Source of the DNA: an uncultured Atopostipes sp.
GTDB taxonomy: Bacteria; Bacillota; Bacilli; Lactobacillales; Carnobacteriaceae_A
Assembly (NCBI GenBank): GCA_910588235.1
Contig: CAJUOQ010000029.1
Coordinates: 1 to 26,131, forward strand
DNA: 26,131 nt
Reading direction: 5' to 3'
Shown here: piece by piece, positions 14,238 to 21,238 of the stretch
Layout: each line of letters begins with the position of its first letter
Position numbering within the stretch: position 1 is the first letter of the stretch
Notes under the pieces: model-generated
The model's input: only the letters and a program-made list of their open reading frames with translations
Databases searched by the model: none
Told to the model about the DNA's origin: nothing
Made by a program: the position numbers and the translations under genes

Positions 14238-14639
14238 TTAATTTTGAATATTATCCTTTGATTCTTGATAAGCAAGTAAATCGCGGATTTCTTTTAAGTA
14301 GTCTTCTGCTGAAGGAGTTTCTTCCTCTTCTTCTTCCTCTTCTTTTTGCAAGCGCTCTGTAAGATTGTTGATTCCTTTAATAACTAAGAATAAAACAATG
14401 GCAATTAATAAGAAATCAATAATCGCTTGTAGAAAAGTTCCGTATTGAATATACGCATCGTTAAATGTAAAAGCTAAACCTTCTACACTTGCATTGCCTG
14501 ATAAACCAGCGATAAATGGCATAATAATGCTGTCCACTAACGCATTGACAATGGCAGTAAAAGCAGAACCCATTACTAAACCAACAGCAAGTTCGACTAC
14601 ATTTCCTCGCATAATAAATTCTTTAAATTCTTCCCACAA
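14238..14639 (-). CDS. mscL: Large-conductance mechanosensitive channel
   Basis: MscL is a homopentameric pore in the plasma membrane that opens under high tension and releases solutes on osmotic downshock. The typical N-terminus FKEFIMRGNVVELAVGLVMG leads into TM1; TM2 is around FLQAIIDFLLIAIVLFLVIKGIN; the C-terminal helix is amphipathic (YLKEIRDLLA). A run of eight glutamates follows TM2, longer than usual. I place the start at TTG 14639 (MWEEFKEF..., 133 residues), because AAGG lies seven bases upstream and MscL proteins start at this point; the ATG six codons earlier (14657) lies ahead of that ribosome binding site and has none of its own. It stands alone, downstream of mvaA. Confidence 0.93.
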   Translation of the reverse strand: MWEEFKEFIMRGNVVELAVGLVMGSAFTAIVNALVDSIIMPFIAGLSGNASVEGLAFTFNDAYIQYGTFLQAIIDFLLIAIVLFLVIKGINNLTERLQKEEEEEEEETPSAEDYLKEIRDLLAYQESKDNIQN

Positions 14640-14705
14640 AAAAATACCTTCTTTCATTATGATATTATCAGCATTTATATCTTAGAGAATATTTTTTTGA
14701 AATTC

Positions 14706-14725
14706 AAGAATAGCTGTTTATTCTT
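14706..14725 (-). terminator. Weak hairpin after mvaA
   Basis: AAGAATA (14706-14712) and TATTCTT (14719-14725) form a 7-bp stem with a 6-base loop just past the mvaA stop on the minus strand. The T-run is poor, so termination may be partial and some transcription may continue into mscL. Confidence 0.4.
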
Positions 14726-14735
14726 TTAGTATTGC

Positions 14736-16025
14736 TTAGGACAACTCTTCTAGAATCTTTTTGGCAGTTTCTGAATTCATATGTTGAGCTTCTTGTAAGC
14801 GGGTGGCGACTTGTTCAATCTGATCACCTGTTGCGCCCACTCTTACGGCAAGAGCTCGCGCTTGTAAGCCCATATGACCTTTTTGAATTCCTTCTGTAAC
14901 CAGAGCTCGTATTGCTGAAAGGTTTTGCGCTAAGCCGACAGCAGCAAGAATACCAGATAATTCCTTTGTATTTGGTTCAGCGAGGAGGCGATAAGCTAAC
15001 TGCGCGGTGGGATGAATAGATAAAGTTCCGCCCACAGAGCCGACGGACATTGGCAGTGTGAGTTCTCCTTGCAGATGCCCATTTTCAGCTTTTGTCCATT
15101 TTGAAAGTGAACGATATTGTCCGCTATTCGCGGCATAAGCATGCACACCAGCTTCCACTGCTCGCCAATCATTTCCAGTAACGACTAAAACAGCGTCTAC
15201 TCCATTCATAATCCCTTTATTATGGGTTACGGCTCGATAAGGATCGACTGTTGCCAGTTGTGTCGCTTCGATGATGCGATCACGCACCTGTTCGCCGCTC
15301 ATTGCTTGCGTCTTTAACAATTCGGGATCGATCGAGCAAGTGGCGGTTACTAAACTTTCGGTGGCATAATTGGATAAAATATTCATTAAACTGGTTCCAC
15401 CTGTAATACTTTCGATATAAGGAGCGGTTGCTTCCACCATAGTGTTCACCATATTTGCGCCCATCGCTTCACTGGTATCAACTGCTAAATGGACCACAAA
15501 GAATTCGGGCGTATTATACGCCGGATCTGCTGGTAAGAGACGAGTTTCTATTTTCCGAACGCCACCCCCATAATTTAAAATTGAAGGATACGCAGCATGG
15601 GCAAGTTCTATAATTTGTTTTTCATGCTTCTGCAGAGCAGTTTCTGCTTTTTGGATGTCAGGAACGTTTTTAAGTGCAATTTGGCCAATCATTAAACGTT
15701 CTTCCATTCGTGTCTGAAAGCCCCCCGAACGAGCAATAATTTTCCCTGCATTACTAGCCGCCGCAATGACAGAGGGTTCTTCAGTCACCATAGGAATGAG
15801 CAGTTCTTTATCATTAATGACGAAATTCATCGCGAGCCCAAAAGGGAGTTCATAGTTCGTGATATAGTTTTCGATCATTTGATCAGCGACGGTGGATGGC
15901 AGCTTTAATGTTTGTTCTTTTAACTGTTCATAATCAGTGAAAGAAATAGCAGCGGCTTCCTTTAAAGCTTCGAGCTTCGCTGATCGTGATTTCTTATAAA
16001 ATTTATTTAAATATCTCGTATCCAT
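14736..16025 (-). CDS. mvaA: Class II HMG-CoA reductase
   Basis: MvaA reduces HMG-CoA to mevalonate, the committed step of the pathway. The 429-residue product is a stand-alone class II enzyme with the catalytic set in place: Glu83 (VTEEPSVIAAASNAGK), Lys270 (THNKGIMNG), Asp286 (VTGNDWRAVEAG) and His384 (QKGHMGLQAR). DTSEAMGANMVN near 183-194 is the cofactor region; NADH or NADPH preference cannot be decided by eye. AAGGAAAG precedes the ATG. It lies 28 bases after the ArsR-type regulator gene with no terminator between, so the two are probably one transcript from the promoter at 16388-16416. It is not fused to thiolase, unlike MvaE of enterococci. Confidence 0.95.
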   Translation of the reverse strand: MDTRYLNKFYKKSRSAKLEALKEAAAISFTDYEQLKEQTLKLPSTVADQMIENYITNYELPFGLAMNFVINDKELLIPMVTEEPSVIAAASNAGKIIARSGGFQTRMEERLMIGQIALKNVPDIQKAETALQKHEKQIIELAHAAYPSILNYGGGVRKIETRLLPADPAYNTPEFFVVHLAVDTSEAMGANMVNTMVEATAPYIESITGGTSLMNILSNYATESLVTATCSIDPELLKTQAMSGEQVRDRIIEATQLATVDPYRAVTHNKGIMNGVDAVLVVTGNDWRAVEAGVHAYAANSGQYRSLSKWTKAENGHLQGELTLPMSVGSVGGTLSIHPTAQLAYRLLAEPNTKELSGILAAVGLAQNLSAIRALVTEGIQKGHMGLQARALAVRVGATGDQIEQVATRLQEAQHMNSETAKKILEELS

Positions 16026-16053
16026 TCAATTCTTTCCTTTCAATGCCTGCTTT

Positions 16054-16350
16054 TTATTCATGGTCACGCTCATTAATATGTATCCGTACTTGGTTTAAAA
16101 TATCAACAATATGGTCATCATCTAGTTGGTAGATCATTGATTTACCTTCACGACGAGAACGCACTAAGCGCGAATCTTTTAGCGTACGTAGTTGATGAGA
16201 AATGGCGGATTGTTCCATGCCAAGAACCTCAACAATATCACTGACGTTCCGTTCTTTTTCTTTCAATAAATAAAGAATTGATAACCGAGTAGAGTCACTA
16301 ATTACTTTGAAAAATTTACTAATTGCTTGAATTTCATCTTGTTCAGCCAT
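16054..16350 (-). CDS. ArsR/SmtB-family regulator, CzrA-like
   Basis: A 98-residue winged-helix repressor with the ArsR recognition region (NVSDIVEVLGMEQSAISHQLRTLKDSRLVRSRREGKSMIYQL). The C-terminal helix resembles the alpha5 zinc/cobalt site of CzrA: Asp78, His80 and His91 line up with D84, H86 and H97 of CzrA, while the fourth ligand (H100) is replaced by Glu94, with an extra His97 near the end. No cysteine of an alpha3 site is present. A metal sensor is likely, but no metal transporter gene lies nearby; the only gene downstream is mvaA. GGGGTG serves as ribosome binding site for the ATG. Its promoter is near-consensus and divergent from that of the flavin oxidoreductase. Confidence 0.85.
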   Translation of the reverse strand: MAEQDEIQAISKFFKVISDSTRLSILYLLKEKERNVSDIVEVLGMEQSAISHQLRTLKDSRLVRSRREGKSMIYQLDDDHIVDILNQVRIHINERDHE

Positions 16351-16387
16351 TGGAGCACCCCTGATTCTTCAGACTTTGTCGCCCTTC

Positions 16388-16416
16388 ATTTTACCACTGC
16401 TTCGCGATAATGGCAA
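16388..16416 (-). promoter_or_regulatory. Promoter of the arsR-like gene and mvaA
   Basis: On the minus strand, TTGCCA (16416-16411), a 17-base spacer ending in TGG, and TAAAAT (16393-16388) form a near-consensus extended -10 promoter. No clear 12-2-12 ArsR operator is seen around it. Confidence 0.7.
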
Positions 16417-16453
16417 AACGTATCCATAAAAGCCAAAGAATGTATGCGCTTTA

Positions 16454-16482
16454 TTGACAAAGGGATACTCAAGGTATAAAAT
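16454..16482 (+). promoter_or_regulatory. Promoter of the GlcD-type gene
   Basis: Perfect TTGACA (16454-16459), 17-base spacer and TAAAAT (16477-16482). Transcription would begin near 16489, downstream of every in-frame start earlier than 16481, which supports the chosen start at 16556. Confidence 0.75.
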
Positions 16483-16555
16483 GAAAATATTTTTAATCAA
16501 GATAAAAACAATAAAGAATAAATATTTCAAAATAAAGGTAGAAAAGGGGAATAAA

Positions 16556-17920
16556 ATGTTAGATCTACAAGAAATTATTACGGATCAAGTAAGGCTGTAC
16601 ATCGGCGATGAAGTTCCGGACGAATATCTTAGTGATCAGTATGTGAAAGACGTCCCAGCAGTATATGCGGTAGCTTTGCCAAAAACGCATGATGAAGTGG
16701 TCAAACTGGTGCAGTTTGCGAAAGAACAAGAATTGACCATCATTGCGAGAGGCGCAAATACAGGAGTGGCGGGTGCCCAAGTTCCACTTCATGGGGAAGA
16801 ATTAATTATTGACTTAAAGCTCATGAATCGCATTCTTGATTTGGACGAAGAGACCTTCACTTTAACCGTTGAACCTGGTGTTTTAGTGGGCGATATCCAC
16901 CAATATGTAGAAAGTAAAGGATACTTTTATCCACCTGATCCAGCCTCTAAACATTCATCCATTGGTGGAAATGTAGCCACAAACGCTGGAGGATTGCGTG
17001 CTGTAAAGTATGGCGTGACACGCGATTATGTGCGAGAAATGGATGTTGTTTTACCGAGTGGAGAAGAGCTGACACTGGGTAGTTTAAATATTAAAAGCAG
17101 TTCGGGTTATGATCTATTAGATCTGTTTATTGGTTCAGAAGGAACACTAGGAATCACTACGCAGATTAAGTTACGTTTGCTTCCATTACCAGAAGTCACT
17201 CAAACGGTGTTAATTGTTTTTGACAATGTTTTTCAAGCAACAGAAGGAACGTTATCTGTTTTGACAAGTGGAGCGACCCCTTCAGAAATTGAATTGTTTG
17301 AAAGAGATGCTGTTTATTATGCCGAACAACATTTAGGTTACCCTCTGCAAGCTCAACAAGGCGAAGCCTTTTTACTTATCGAAATTGACGGCAATGACGG
17401 CGCTGAACTCGCTGCTCGTATGGAGATGATTACCGATGCAGTCGCAAATGATGCTTTAGAAGTTATTCCTTTAATGAAAGAAGAGGAAGCAAGAAAAGCA
17501 GAATTAATTCGCGACAATATTTTAATTGGTTTGATGGAATATACCGAGTATGAAATGCTCGATGAAGTCGTTCCCATTAATCAATTTGCAGAATTAATTG
17601 AATACACAAAAAACTTACAAGAAAAACACGGCTTAAATGTCTTAAATTTCGGACATGCAGGCGATGGAAATGTCCATACCATCTTAATGCGAGATGATTT
17701 ATCGGAAGAAGAGTGGGAAACCAGACGAGCTGCCTTACTCGACGATCTGTATCGAAAAGTACAAGATCTAGGCGGTTTACCATCCGCTGAACATGGGATT
17801 GGAATTGTGAAAAAAGAATATTTAGACAAAATGTCTGCAGACATCAATTTAAAATATATGCGTAAAATAAAAGAAGTTTTTGACCCAGAAAATCGTCTAA
17901 ATCCTGGGAAACTATTTTAA
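16556..17920 (+). CDS. GlcD-type FAD-linked oxidoreductase (glycolate/D-lactate dehydrogenase)
   Basis: An FAD-binding type 4 oxidoreductase that oxidises a 2-hydroxy acid such as glycolate or D-lactate; which one is not decidable here. The N-terminal FAD domain (about 40-220) has ARGANTGVAGAQ, VEPGVLVGDI, PDPASKHSSIGGNVATNAGG and FIGSEGTLGI; the C-terminal cap ends with GHAGDGNVH and SAEHGIGIVKKEYL, typical of GlcD. Length is 454 residues from ATG 16556, which has AAAAGGGGA five bases upstream; a longer frame back to 16454 overlaps the promoter and is rejected. There is no GlcE or GlcF partner next to it, so it is a single-subunit enzyme or one with distant partners. A strong terminator follows. 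Confidence 0.88.
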   Translation: MLDLQEIITDQVRLYIGDEVPDEYLSDQYVKDVPAVYAVALPKTHDEVVKLVQFAKEQELTIIARGANTGVAGAQVPLHGEELIIDLKLMNRILDLDEETFTLTVEPGVLVGDIHQYVESKGYFYPPDPASKHSSIGGNVATNAGGLRAVKYGVTRDYVREMDVVLPSGEELTLGSLNIKSSSGYDLLDLFIGSEGTLGITTQIKLRLLPLPEVTQTVLIVFDNVFQATEGTLSVLTSGATPSEIELFERDAVYYAEQHLGYPLQAQQGEAFLLIEIDGNDGAELAARMEMITDAVANDALEVIPLMKEEEARKAELIRDNILIGLMEYTEYEMLDEVVPINQFAELIEYTKNLQEKHGLNVLNFGHAGDGNVHTILMRDDLSEEEWETRRAALLDDLYRKVQDLGGLPSAEHGIGIVKKEYLDKMSADINLKYMRKIKEVFDPENRLNPGKLF

Positions 17921-17951
17921 ATAAAGGAAAGAAGAAACGAAATCTCATATA

Positions 17952-18000
17952 AAAACAGCTAAGAGTCGAAAAAATATACTCTTAGCTGTTTTGTTTTTCT
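17952..18000 (+). terminator. Intrinsic terminator after the GlcD-type gene
   Basis: AAAACAGCTAAGAGT (17952-17966) and ACTCTTAGCTGTTTT (17978-17992) form a perfect 15-bp stem followed by GTTTTT. Confidence 0.92.
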
Positions 18001-18034
18001 ATAGTGGGTCACCCAGGTCATGATACAAGCTTCA

Positions 18035-18188
18035 ACGAAACGTAATCTATATTTGTTTCGCTGAGGATGCTCTTTAATTAAACGAAACTGGAATTCGTTT
18101 CGCTGAGAGCGGTGCTACACGAAACGTAAGTCTTTTTTGTTTCGTCAAGCACAGTATTTAACGAAACATTATGTCCGTTTGTTTCGTT
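18035..18188. repeat. Four ACGAAAC/GTTTCG dyads with a 42-bp period
   Basis: Right arms GTTTCG start at 18055, 18097, 18139 and 18181, exactly 42 bp apart. Left arms ACGAAAC start at 18035, 18082, 18119 and 18161; copies 1, 3 and 4 are in phase, while copy 2 is 5 bp late, shortening its loop from 13 to 8 bases. Sequence between the arms is not conserved, though copies 1 and 3 share GTAA after the left arm and copies 1 and 2 share CTGAG after the right arm. Forty-two bp is four turns of B-DNA, and also 14 codons, but every frame is interrupted. The array lies between the ends of two convergent genes, in the 3' untranslated region of nadX if that transcript extends this far. No other gene is seen in 17921-18261. 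Confidence 0.85.
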
Positions 18189-18261
18189 GGGAAGTGGTTT
18201 TACTATGAAAGATCAAAAGCAATGGATAAATTCAAATATCCTTAGAAAAACTTACCCATTT

Positions 18262-19068
18262 TTAAAAGAAACGAACAGGTTCGGCGATATTTTTCAGTAG
18301 TGAAATGACACTCCAAGCAGTAATGGAGCTGGTACGAGCGTTCTCACTCGGCTGAGCGGCAAAACGGATATCCGCTGTTCCTTCTTTATTTTTAACGGTA
18401 ATTTCATGGATATTTGCTTTTAAGTCTGGGTCACTATGGATCACGGTGCGTGTGTTTGTAGGGCCAACAGTTGCAAGGGCTGTTGCAATGGCTACATTGA
18501 TATTTTGTGGGAAGCCCTGGATCGCTTCTTTGGCTGTTCCATCAAAAATGACTTCTTTTGCTGTGGTTGAAAGTTCAATATTTTCTAAATAAGGAGCTCC
18601 TTCTAAACTTTTTGGTGACTTATAAGTATTGATCTCTACTTCAGGCTCTTCGACTAAAGTCATTTTACGCATTAAATCAAAGCCACCAATAGCTCCTGAA
18701 GGGATGTATAAAACTGCATTATTTTCTTCAGCGGTATGTTGTAATTGCTGATAAAAAATTTCTTCCACTAACCCACCAACGGACAAGGGGATAAAATCAA
18801 TTCCTTGATGTAAGATCTTTTCTCCATATTCTTGGACCACTTCTACAGCAGCTGCTTCGACAATAAGATCAGGTTTTGTTTTTAAAAGACGTGAAAAATC
18901 AGTCACTACCTCGGTGTTGAACTTCTCCTGCAATGCTTCAATCTGGTTTTCTGAATGTTTCATTATTCCTACAAGCTCATAATATTCAGTTAGATTACTC
19001 TTTAGCTCTTGGGCAATCGTTGAACCAATCGTCCCTGCGCCAATAATCGCAATTTTTGTTTTAGTCAT
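18262..19068 (-). CDS. nadX: L-aspartate dehydrogenase (NadX-like)
   Basis: This family oxidises L-aspartate with NAD(P)+ to iminoaspartate, the first step of quinolinate and NAD synthesis in bacteria without NadB. The 268-residue product has an N-terminal Rossmann motif (IAIIGAGTIGS, 6-16) and the aspartate dehydrogenase core IPSGAIGGFD, then GFPQNINVAIATALA, HSDPDLKANIHEI and SENARTSS. Length matches the family. GGAGG lies eight bases before the ATG and overlaps a 14-bp palindrome. No nadA or nadC gene is adjacent, so a role in NAD synthesis is inferred from family only; amino-acid catabolism is possible. No terminator is visible after the stop, and the transcript may run into the dyad array. 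Confidence 0.82.
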   Translation of the reverse strand: MTKTKIAIIGAGTIGSTIAQELKSNLTEYYELVGIMKHSENQIEALQEKFNTEVVTDFSRLLKTKPDLIVEAAAVEVVQEYGEKILHQGIDFIPLSVGGLVEEIFYQQLQHTAEENNAVLYIPSGAIGGFDLMRKMTLVEEPEVEINTYKSPKSLEGAPYLENIELSTTAKEVIFDGTAKEAIQGFPQNINVAIATALATVGPTNTRTVIHSDPDLKANIHEITVKNKEGTADIRFAAQPSENARTSSITAWSVISLLKNIAEPVRFF

Positions 19069-19080
19069 ACTTATATTCCT

Positions 19081-19114
19081 CCTATTATAATAGGTCTCAT
19101 AGCGATGATATCAT
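19081..19114. repeat. Two perfect palindromes upstream of nadX
   Basis: CCTATTATAATAGG at 19081-19094 is a perfect 14-bp palindrome whose last bases form part of the nadX ribosome binding site on the minus strand. ATGATATCAT at 19105-19114 is a perfect 10-bp palindrome 10 bp further upstream. They could be operators or, for the first, an RNA hairpin that hides the ribosome binding site. No convincing -35/-10 pair for nadX was found. Confidence 0.5.
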
Positions 19115-19196
19115 AGATTTTAAGCGAATGACGCTTTTTAAAAATTAAAAACGACAGAAAAACATTTATTGTATATCGCTCGCGTGAAAAATTCGC

Positions 19197-19229
19197 TATA
19201 ATAGAGGTAAATATAGCAAGCGGTTTCTA
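19197..19229 (+). promoter_or_regulatory. Candidate -10 and cre-like site before the TIM-barrel gene
   Basis: A perfect TATAAT is at 19197-19202, but no good -35 lies 16-18 bases before it. A cre-like sequence at 19214-19229 (AGCAAGCGGTTTCTA) matches 14 of 16 consensus positions and lies just after the expected start point, where CcpA would act as a roadblock. Confidence 0.4.
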
Positions 19230-19251
19230 TCATAGTAGAGGAGCAATGCCA

Positions 19252-20145
19252 ATGAAGCGATTATTAAGTTGTTATCCGAGTGATTATAAAAATATGTCGG
19301 CAGAAGATTTAAAAACAGCCATTATTGCTAGTGAAGGACGAACGATCTTAGGAGAGACAGTGGTGACTGCTGCCCCTTTACTTGAGGGTGTTACGAATGC
19401 AGAAGTGATGACGGCTTTTGGGGCTGACTTACTTGTTTTAAATGAATTCGATGTCTTTGAAAAAGAAATAGTGGGTATGGAAACGACCGAAAATCCGATC
19501 CAACAAATAAAAGATTGGGTAGGGCGCCCGATTGGGATTAACTTAGAACCTGTCGATGAGGCGGCCTTTGTACACGACGAGCAAGTGACACTTTCTCCTG
19601 GACGCTTAGTCTCAAAAGAAAGTTTACAGGCCGCGGACAAATTAGGCATTGATTTTATTATGCTAACGGGGAATCCAGCGACGGGTGTTTCAATGGCCGC
19701 TATTGAAGAAGCCAGTAAACAAGCGAAAGAGCATTATTCAGGCTTGGTGTTTGCTGGAAAAATGCACGGGGCTGGTTTAGCAGAGGATATTATTGATATT
19801 GCTCAGCTCGAAGCTTTCGTAAGAGCCGGGGCAGATGGCGTTCTGATTCCTGCGAGTGGAACGGCTCCAGGAGTGACTGAAGAAGCTGCTTTTAAAGCAA
19901 CTAAGGCTATTCACCAACTAGGAGGAGTTGTCATCAGTACGATCGGCACGAGCCAAGAGAGTGCAGATTCGGGGACAATTCGCGAAATTGGCCTCAGCAA
20001 TAAACGGGTCGGTGTAGATATTCACCACATTGGCGATGGCGACTATGGGCGGATGCCGGCTCCAGAAAACATGATGCAGCTGGGTTTGACCGTTCGTGGA
20101 AAAAGACATACTTACTTCAAAATGGCCCAATCTTTAAATCGTTAA
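19252..20145 (+). CDS. TIM-barrel-like protein of unknown function (DUF7916-like)
   Basis: The sequence (MKRLLSCYPSDYKNMSAEDLKTAI, then EGVTNAEVMTAFGADLLVLNEFDVF, GRPIGINLEP, FIMLTGNPATGVS, GADGVLIPASGTAPG, VGVDIHHIGDGDY) resembles a Firmicutes family of about 290 residues often found by sugar PTS genes; I believe it corresponds to DUF7916, from memory. Its pattern of short beta strands ending in Gly/Pro turns suggests a phosphate-binding TIM barrel. The reaction is unknown. I choose the second ATG (19252, 297 residues) because AGAGGAG lies eight bases before it but only two before the first ATG (19246). No PTS genes are nearby; instead the biotin ligase gene follows after 27-75 bases, depending on its start. 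Confidence 0.7.
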   Translation: MKRLLSCYPSDYKNMSAEDLKTAIIASEGRTILGETVVTAAPLLEGVTNAEVMTAFGADLLVLNEFDVFEKEIVGMETTENPIQQIKDWVGRPIGINLEPVDEAAFVHDEQVTLSPGRLVSKESLQAADKLGIDFIMLTGNPATGVSMAAIEEASKQAKEHYSGLVFAGKMHGAGLAEDIIDIAQLEAFVRAGADGVLIPASGTAPGVTEEAAFKATKAIHQLGGVVISTIGTSQESADSGTIREIGLSNKRVGVDIHHIGDGDYGRMPAPENMMQLGLTVRGKRHTYFKMAQSLNR

Positions 20146-20220
20146 CTGATTAACTACAGGAATCTCTTTAGAATGTTTTTAAAAAAATCAAAATTATTTA
20201 TTGGAACAGGTGGAAAAGCA

Positions 20221-21045
20221 GTGGAAATTGAACAACTCAATCGTCAAAAAATTCAAGAAAGTGTGGAAGATTCAAAAGAAGATTTAAATATTGAGCTTTT
20301 AGCTGAAGTTTCTTCTACTAATGATGTAGCGAAACAATTGTTAAATGAACATGCCGATCAATTTTCTTTAATTGCGACGAATAAACAAACAGCAGGTAGA
20401 GGAAGAAGCGGTAAGTCTTTTTATTCATCGTTGGATCATGGGCTTTATTTTTCACTCGCTTTTCAACCAAATACAAATCAAATAGAAAAAATCCCTCTTT
20501 ATACCATTTTAGCTGCGGCTACTTTGGTCGAAGTGCTAGAAAAATATATTGATGAACCTTTGGGTATTAAATGGGTCAATGATATTTTTTATAAAGGACG
20601 AAAAGTGATCGGGATTTTAAGTGAAATGGTCACCACAGGCATTACGCAAGAAGTACCTGGTATTGTGATTGGAATGGGTCTGAACCTGGCAGGTGACTTT
20701 ACGCAAGCGGATGAGGACATACAAGCAGTTGCGGGAACCTTGTTTGGACAAGAACTTCCTAAAAACTTTAATCAAAATAAATTTTTAGGTGAATTTGTGA
20801 CACGCTTTTTGATGTATCATCAAAATTTTTCAGAGGAAAAGTTTTTAACTGTCTATGAAGAACATTTATTAGGGCGAGGCCAACAAGTCTATTATATTGT
20901 AAATAACAAAAAGTACGAAGGGATTATTCAAGGAATTAATGAGAAAGGGCATTTGTTGGTGTTAAAGCCTGATCAGTCCATCGAAACGTTATATGGACAG
21001 GAAGTTCATTTTGGCAGCCAGCAATTTATGACACAAAAAGAATAA
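20221..21045 (+). CDS. birA: Biotin-[acetyl-CoA-carboxylase] ligase, group I (no DNA-binding domain)
   Basis: The enzyme makes biotinyl-AMP and attaches biotin to the BCCP subunit of acetyl-CoA carboxylase or to pyruvate carboxylase. Motifs seen: SSTNDVAKQLL, the biotin/ATP loop QTAGRGRSGKSFYS, IKWVNDIFYKGRKVIGIL, and a C-terminal SH3-like domain (GRGQQVYYIVNNKKYEG). The winged-helix repressor domain of bifunctional BirA is absent, while a linker-like stretch (IEQLNRQKIQESV) remains. I prefer GTG 20221 (275 residues) because AGGTGG lies seven bases upstream; an alternative ATG at 20173 adds 16 residues and has only a weak AGGA. It is probably co-transcribed with the TIM-barrel gene. No terminator is seen after it. 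Confidence 0.88.
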   Translation: MEIEQLNRQKIQESVEDSKEDLNIELLAEVSSTNDVAKQLLNEHADQFSLIATNKQTAGRGRSGKSFYSSLDHGLYFSLAFQPNTNQIEKIPLYTILAAATLVEVLEKYIDEPLGIKWVNDIFYKGRKVIGILSEMVTTGITQEVPGIVIGMGLNLAGDFTQADEDIQAVAGTLFGQELPKNFNQNKFLGEFVTRFLMYHQNFSEEKFLTVYEEHLLGRGQQVYYIVNNKKYEGIIQGINEKGHLLVLKPDQSIETLYGQEVHFGSQQFMTQKE

Positions 21046-21061
21046 AAAATTCGTTAACGTA

Positions 21062-21119
21062 TGCACAATGCTTCTTAACTGTGTTATACTTTTAATAGCA
21101 AGAATGAAAGCGGTTTATT
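21062..21119 (+). promoter_or_regulatory. pckA promoter and downstream cre-like site
   Basis: TGCACA (21062-21067), a 17-base spacer and an extended -10 TGT-TATACT (21085-21090) form the promoter. A cre-like sequence at 21104-21119 (TGAAAGCGGTTTAT core) matches 14 of 16 positions and lies just past the expected start point. CcpA repression would fit a gluconeogenic gene. Confidence 0.6.
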
Positions 21120-21238
21120 TTAATGGGAGTCAGTCATTATTAAGAGAGGTTGAGAAGCTGCAGTAAAGAGGATCTATTTCTACAGTCAAAATCGATTAAG
21201 TTGTTCACTTAATACCTAAAGAAGAGGGGAAATAAATT
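21098..21238 (+). promoter_or_regulatory. About 140-base pckA leader with hairpin
   Basis: The leader holds ATTAAGT (21195-21201) and ACTTAAT (21207-21213), a perfect 7-bp stem with a 5-base loop, about 10 bases before the pckA ribosome binding site (AAGAGGGG). No T-run follows, so it is not a terminator. No known riboswitch is recognised. Confidence 0.35.

Noticed and set aside
14640..14657. ATG start of MscL at 14657
   Set aside because: The only ribosome binding site (AAGG) lies downstream of this ATG and serves the TTG at 14639, where MscL proteins normally begin.
16454..16555. N-terminal extension of the GlcD-type protein from TTG 16454
   Set aside because: The putative start codon is part of the -35 box of a near-perfect promoter; the ATG at 16556 has a good ribosome binding site.
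18035..18188. CRISPR array
   Set aside because: The period is regular, but the shared parts are only 6-7 base arms of a dyad, not 23-37 base direct repeats, and no cas gene is near.
19122..19136. Terminator between nadX and the TIM-barrel gene
   Set aside because: AAGCG/CGCTT forms only a 5-bp stem and lies between divergent genes, where a terminator would have no purpose.
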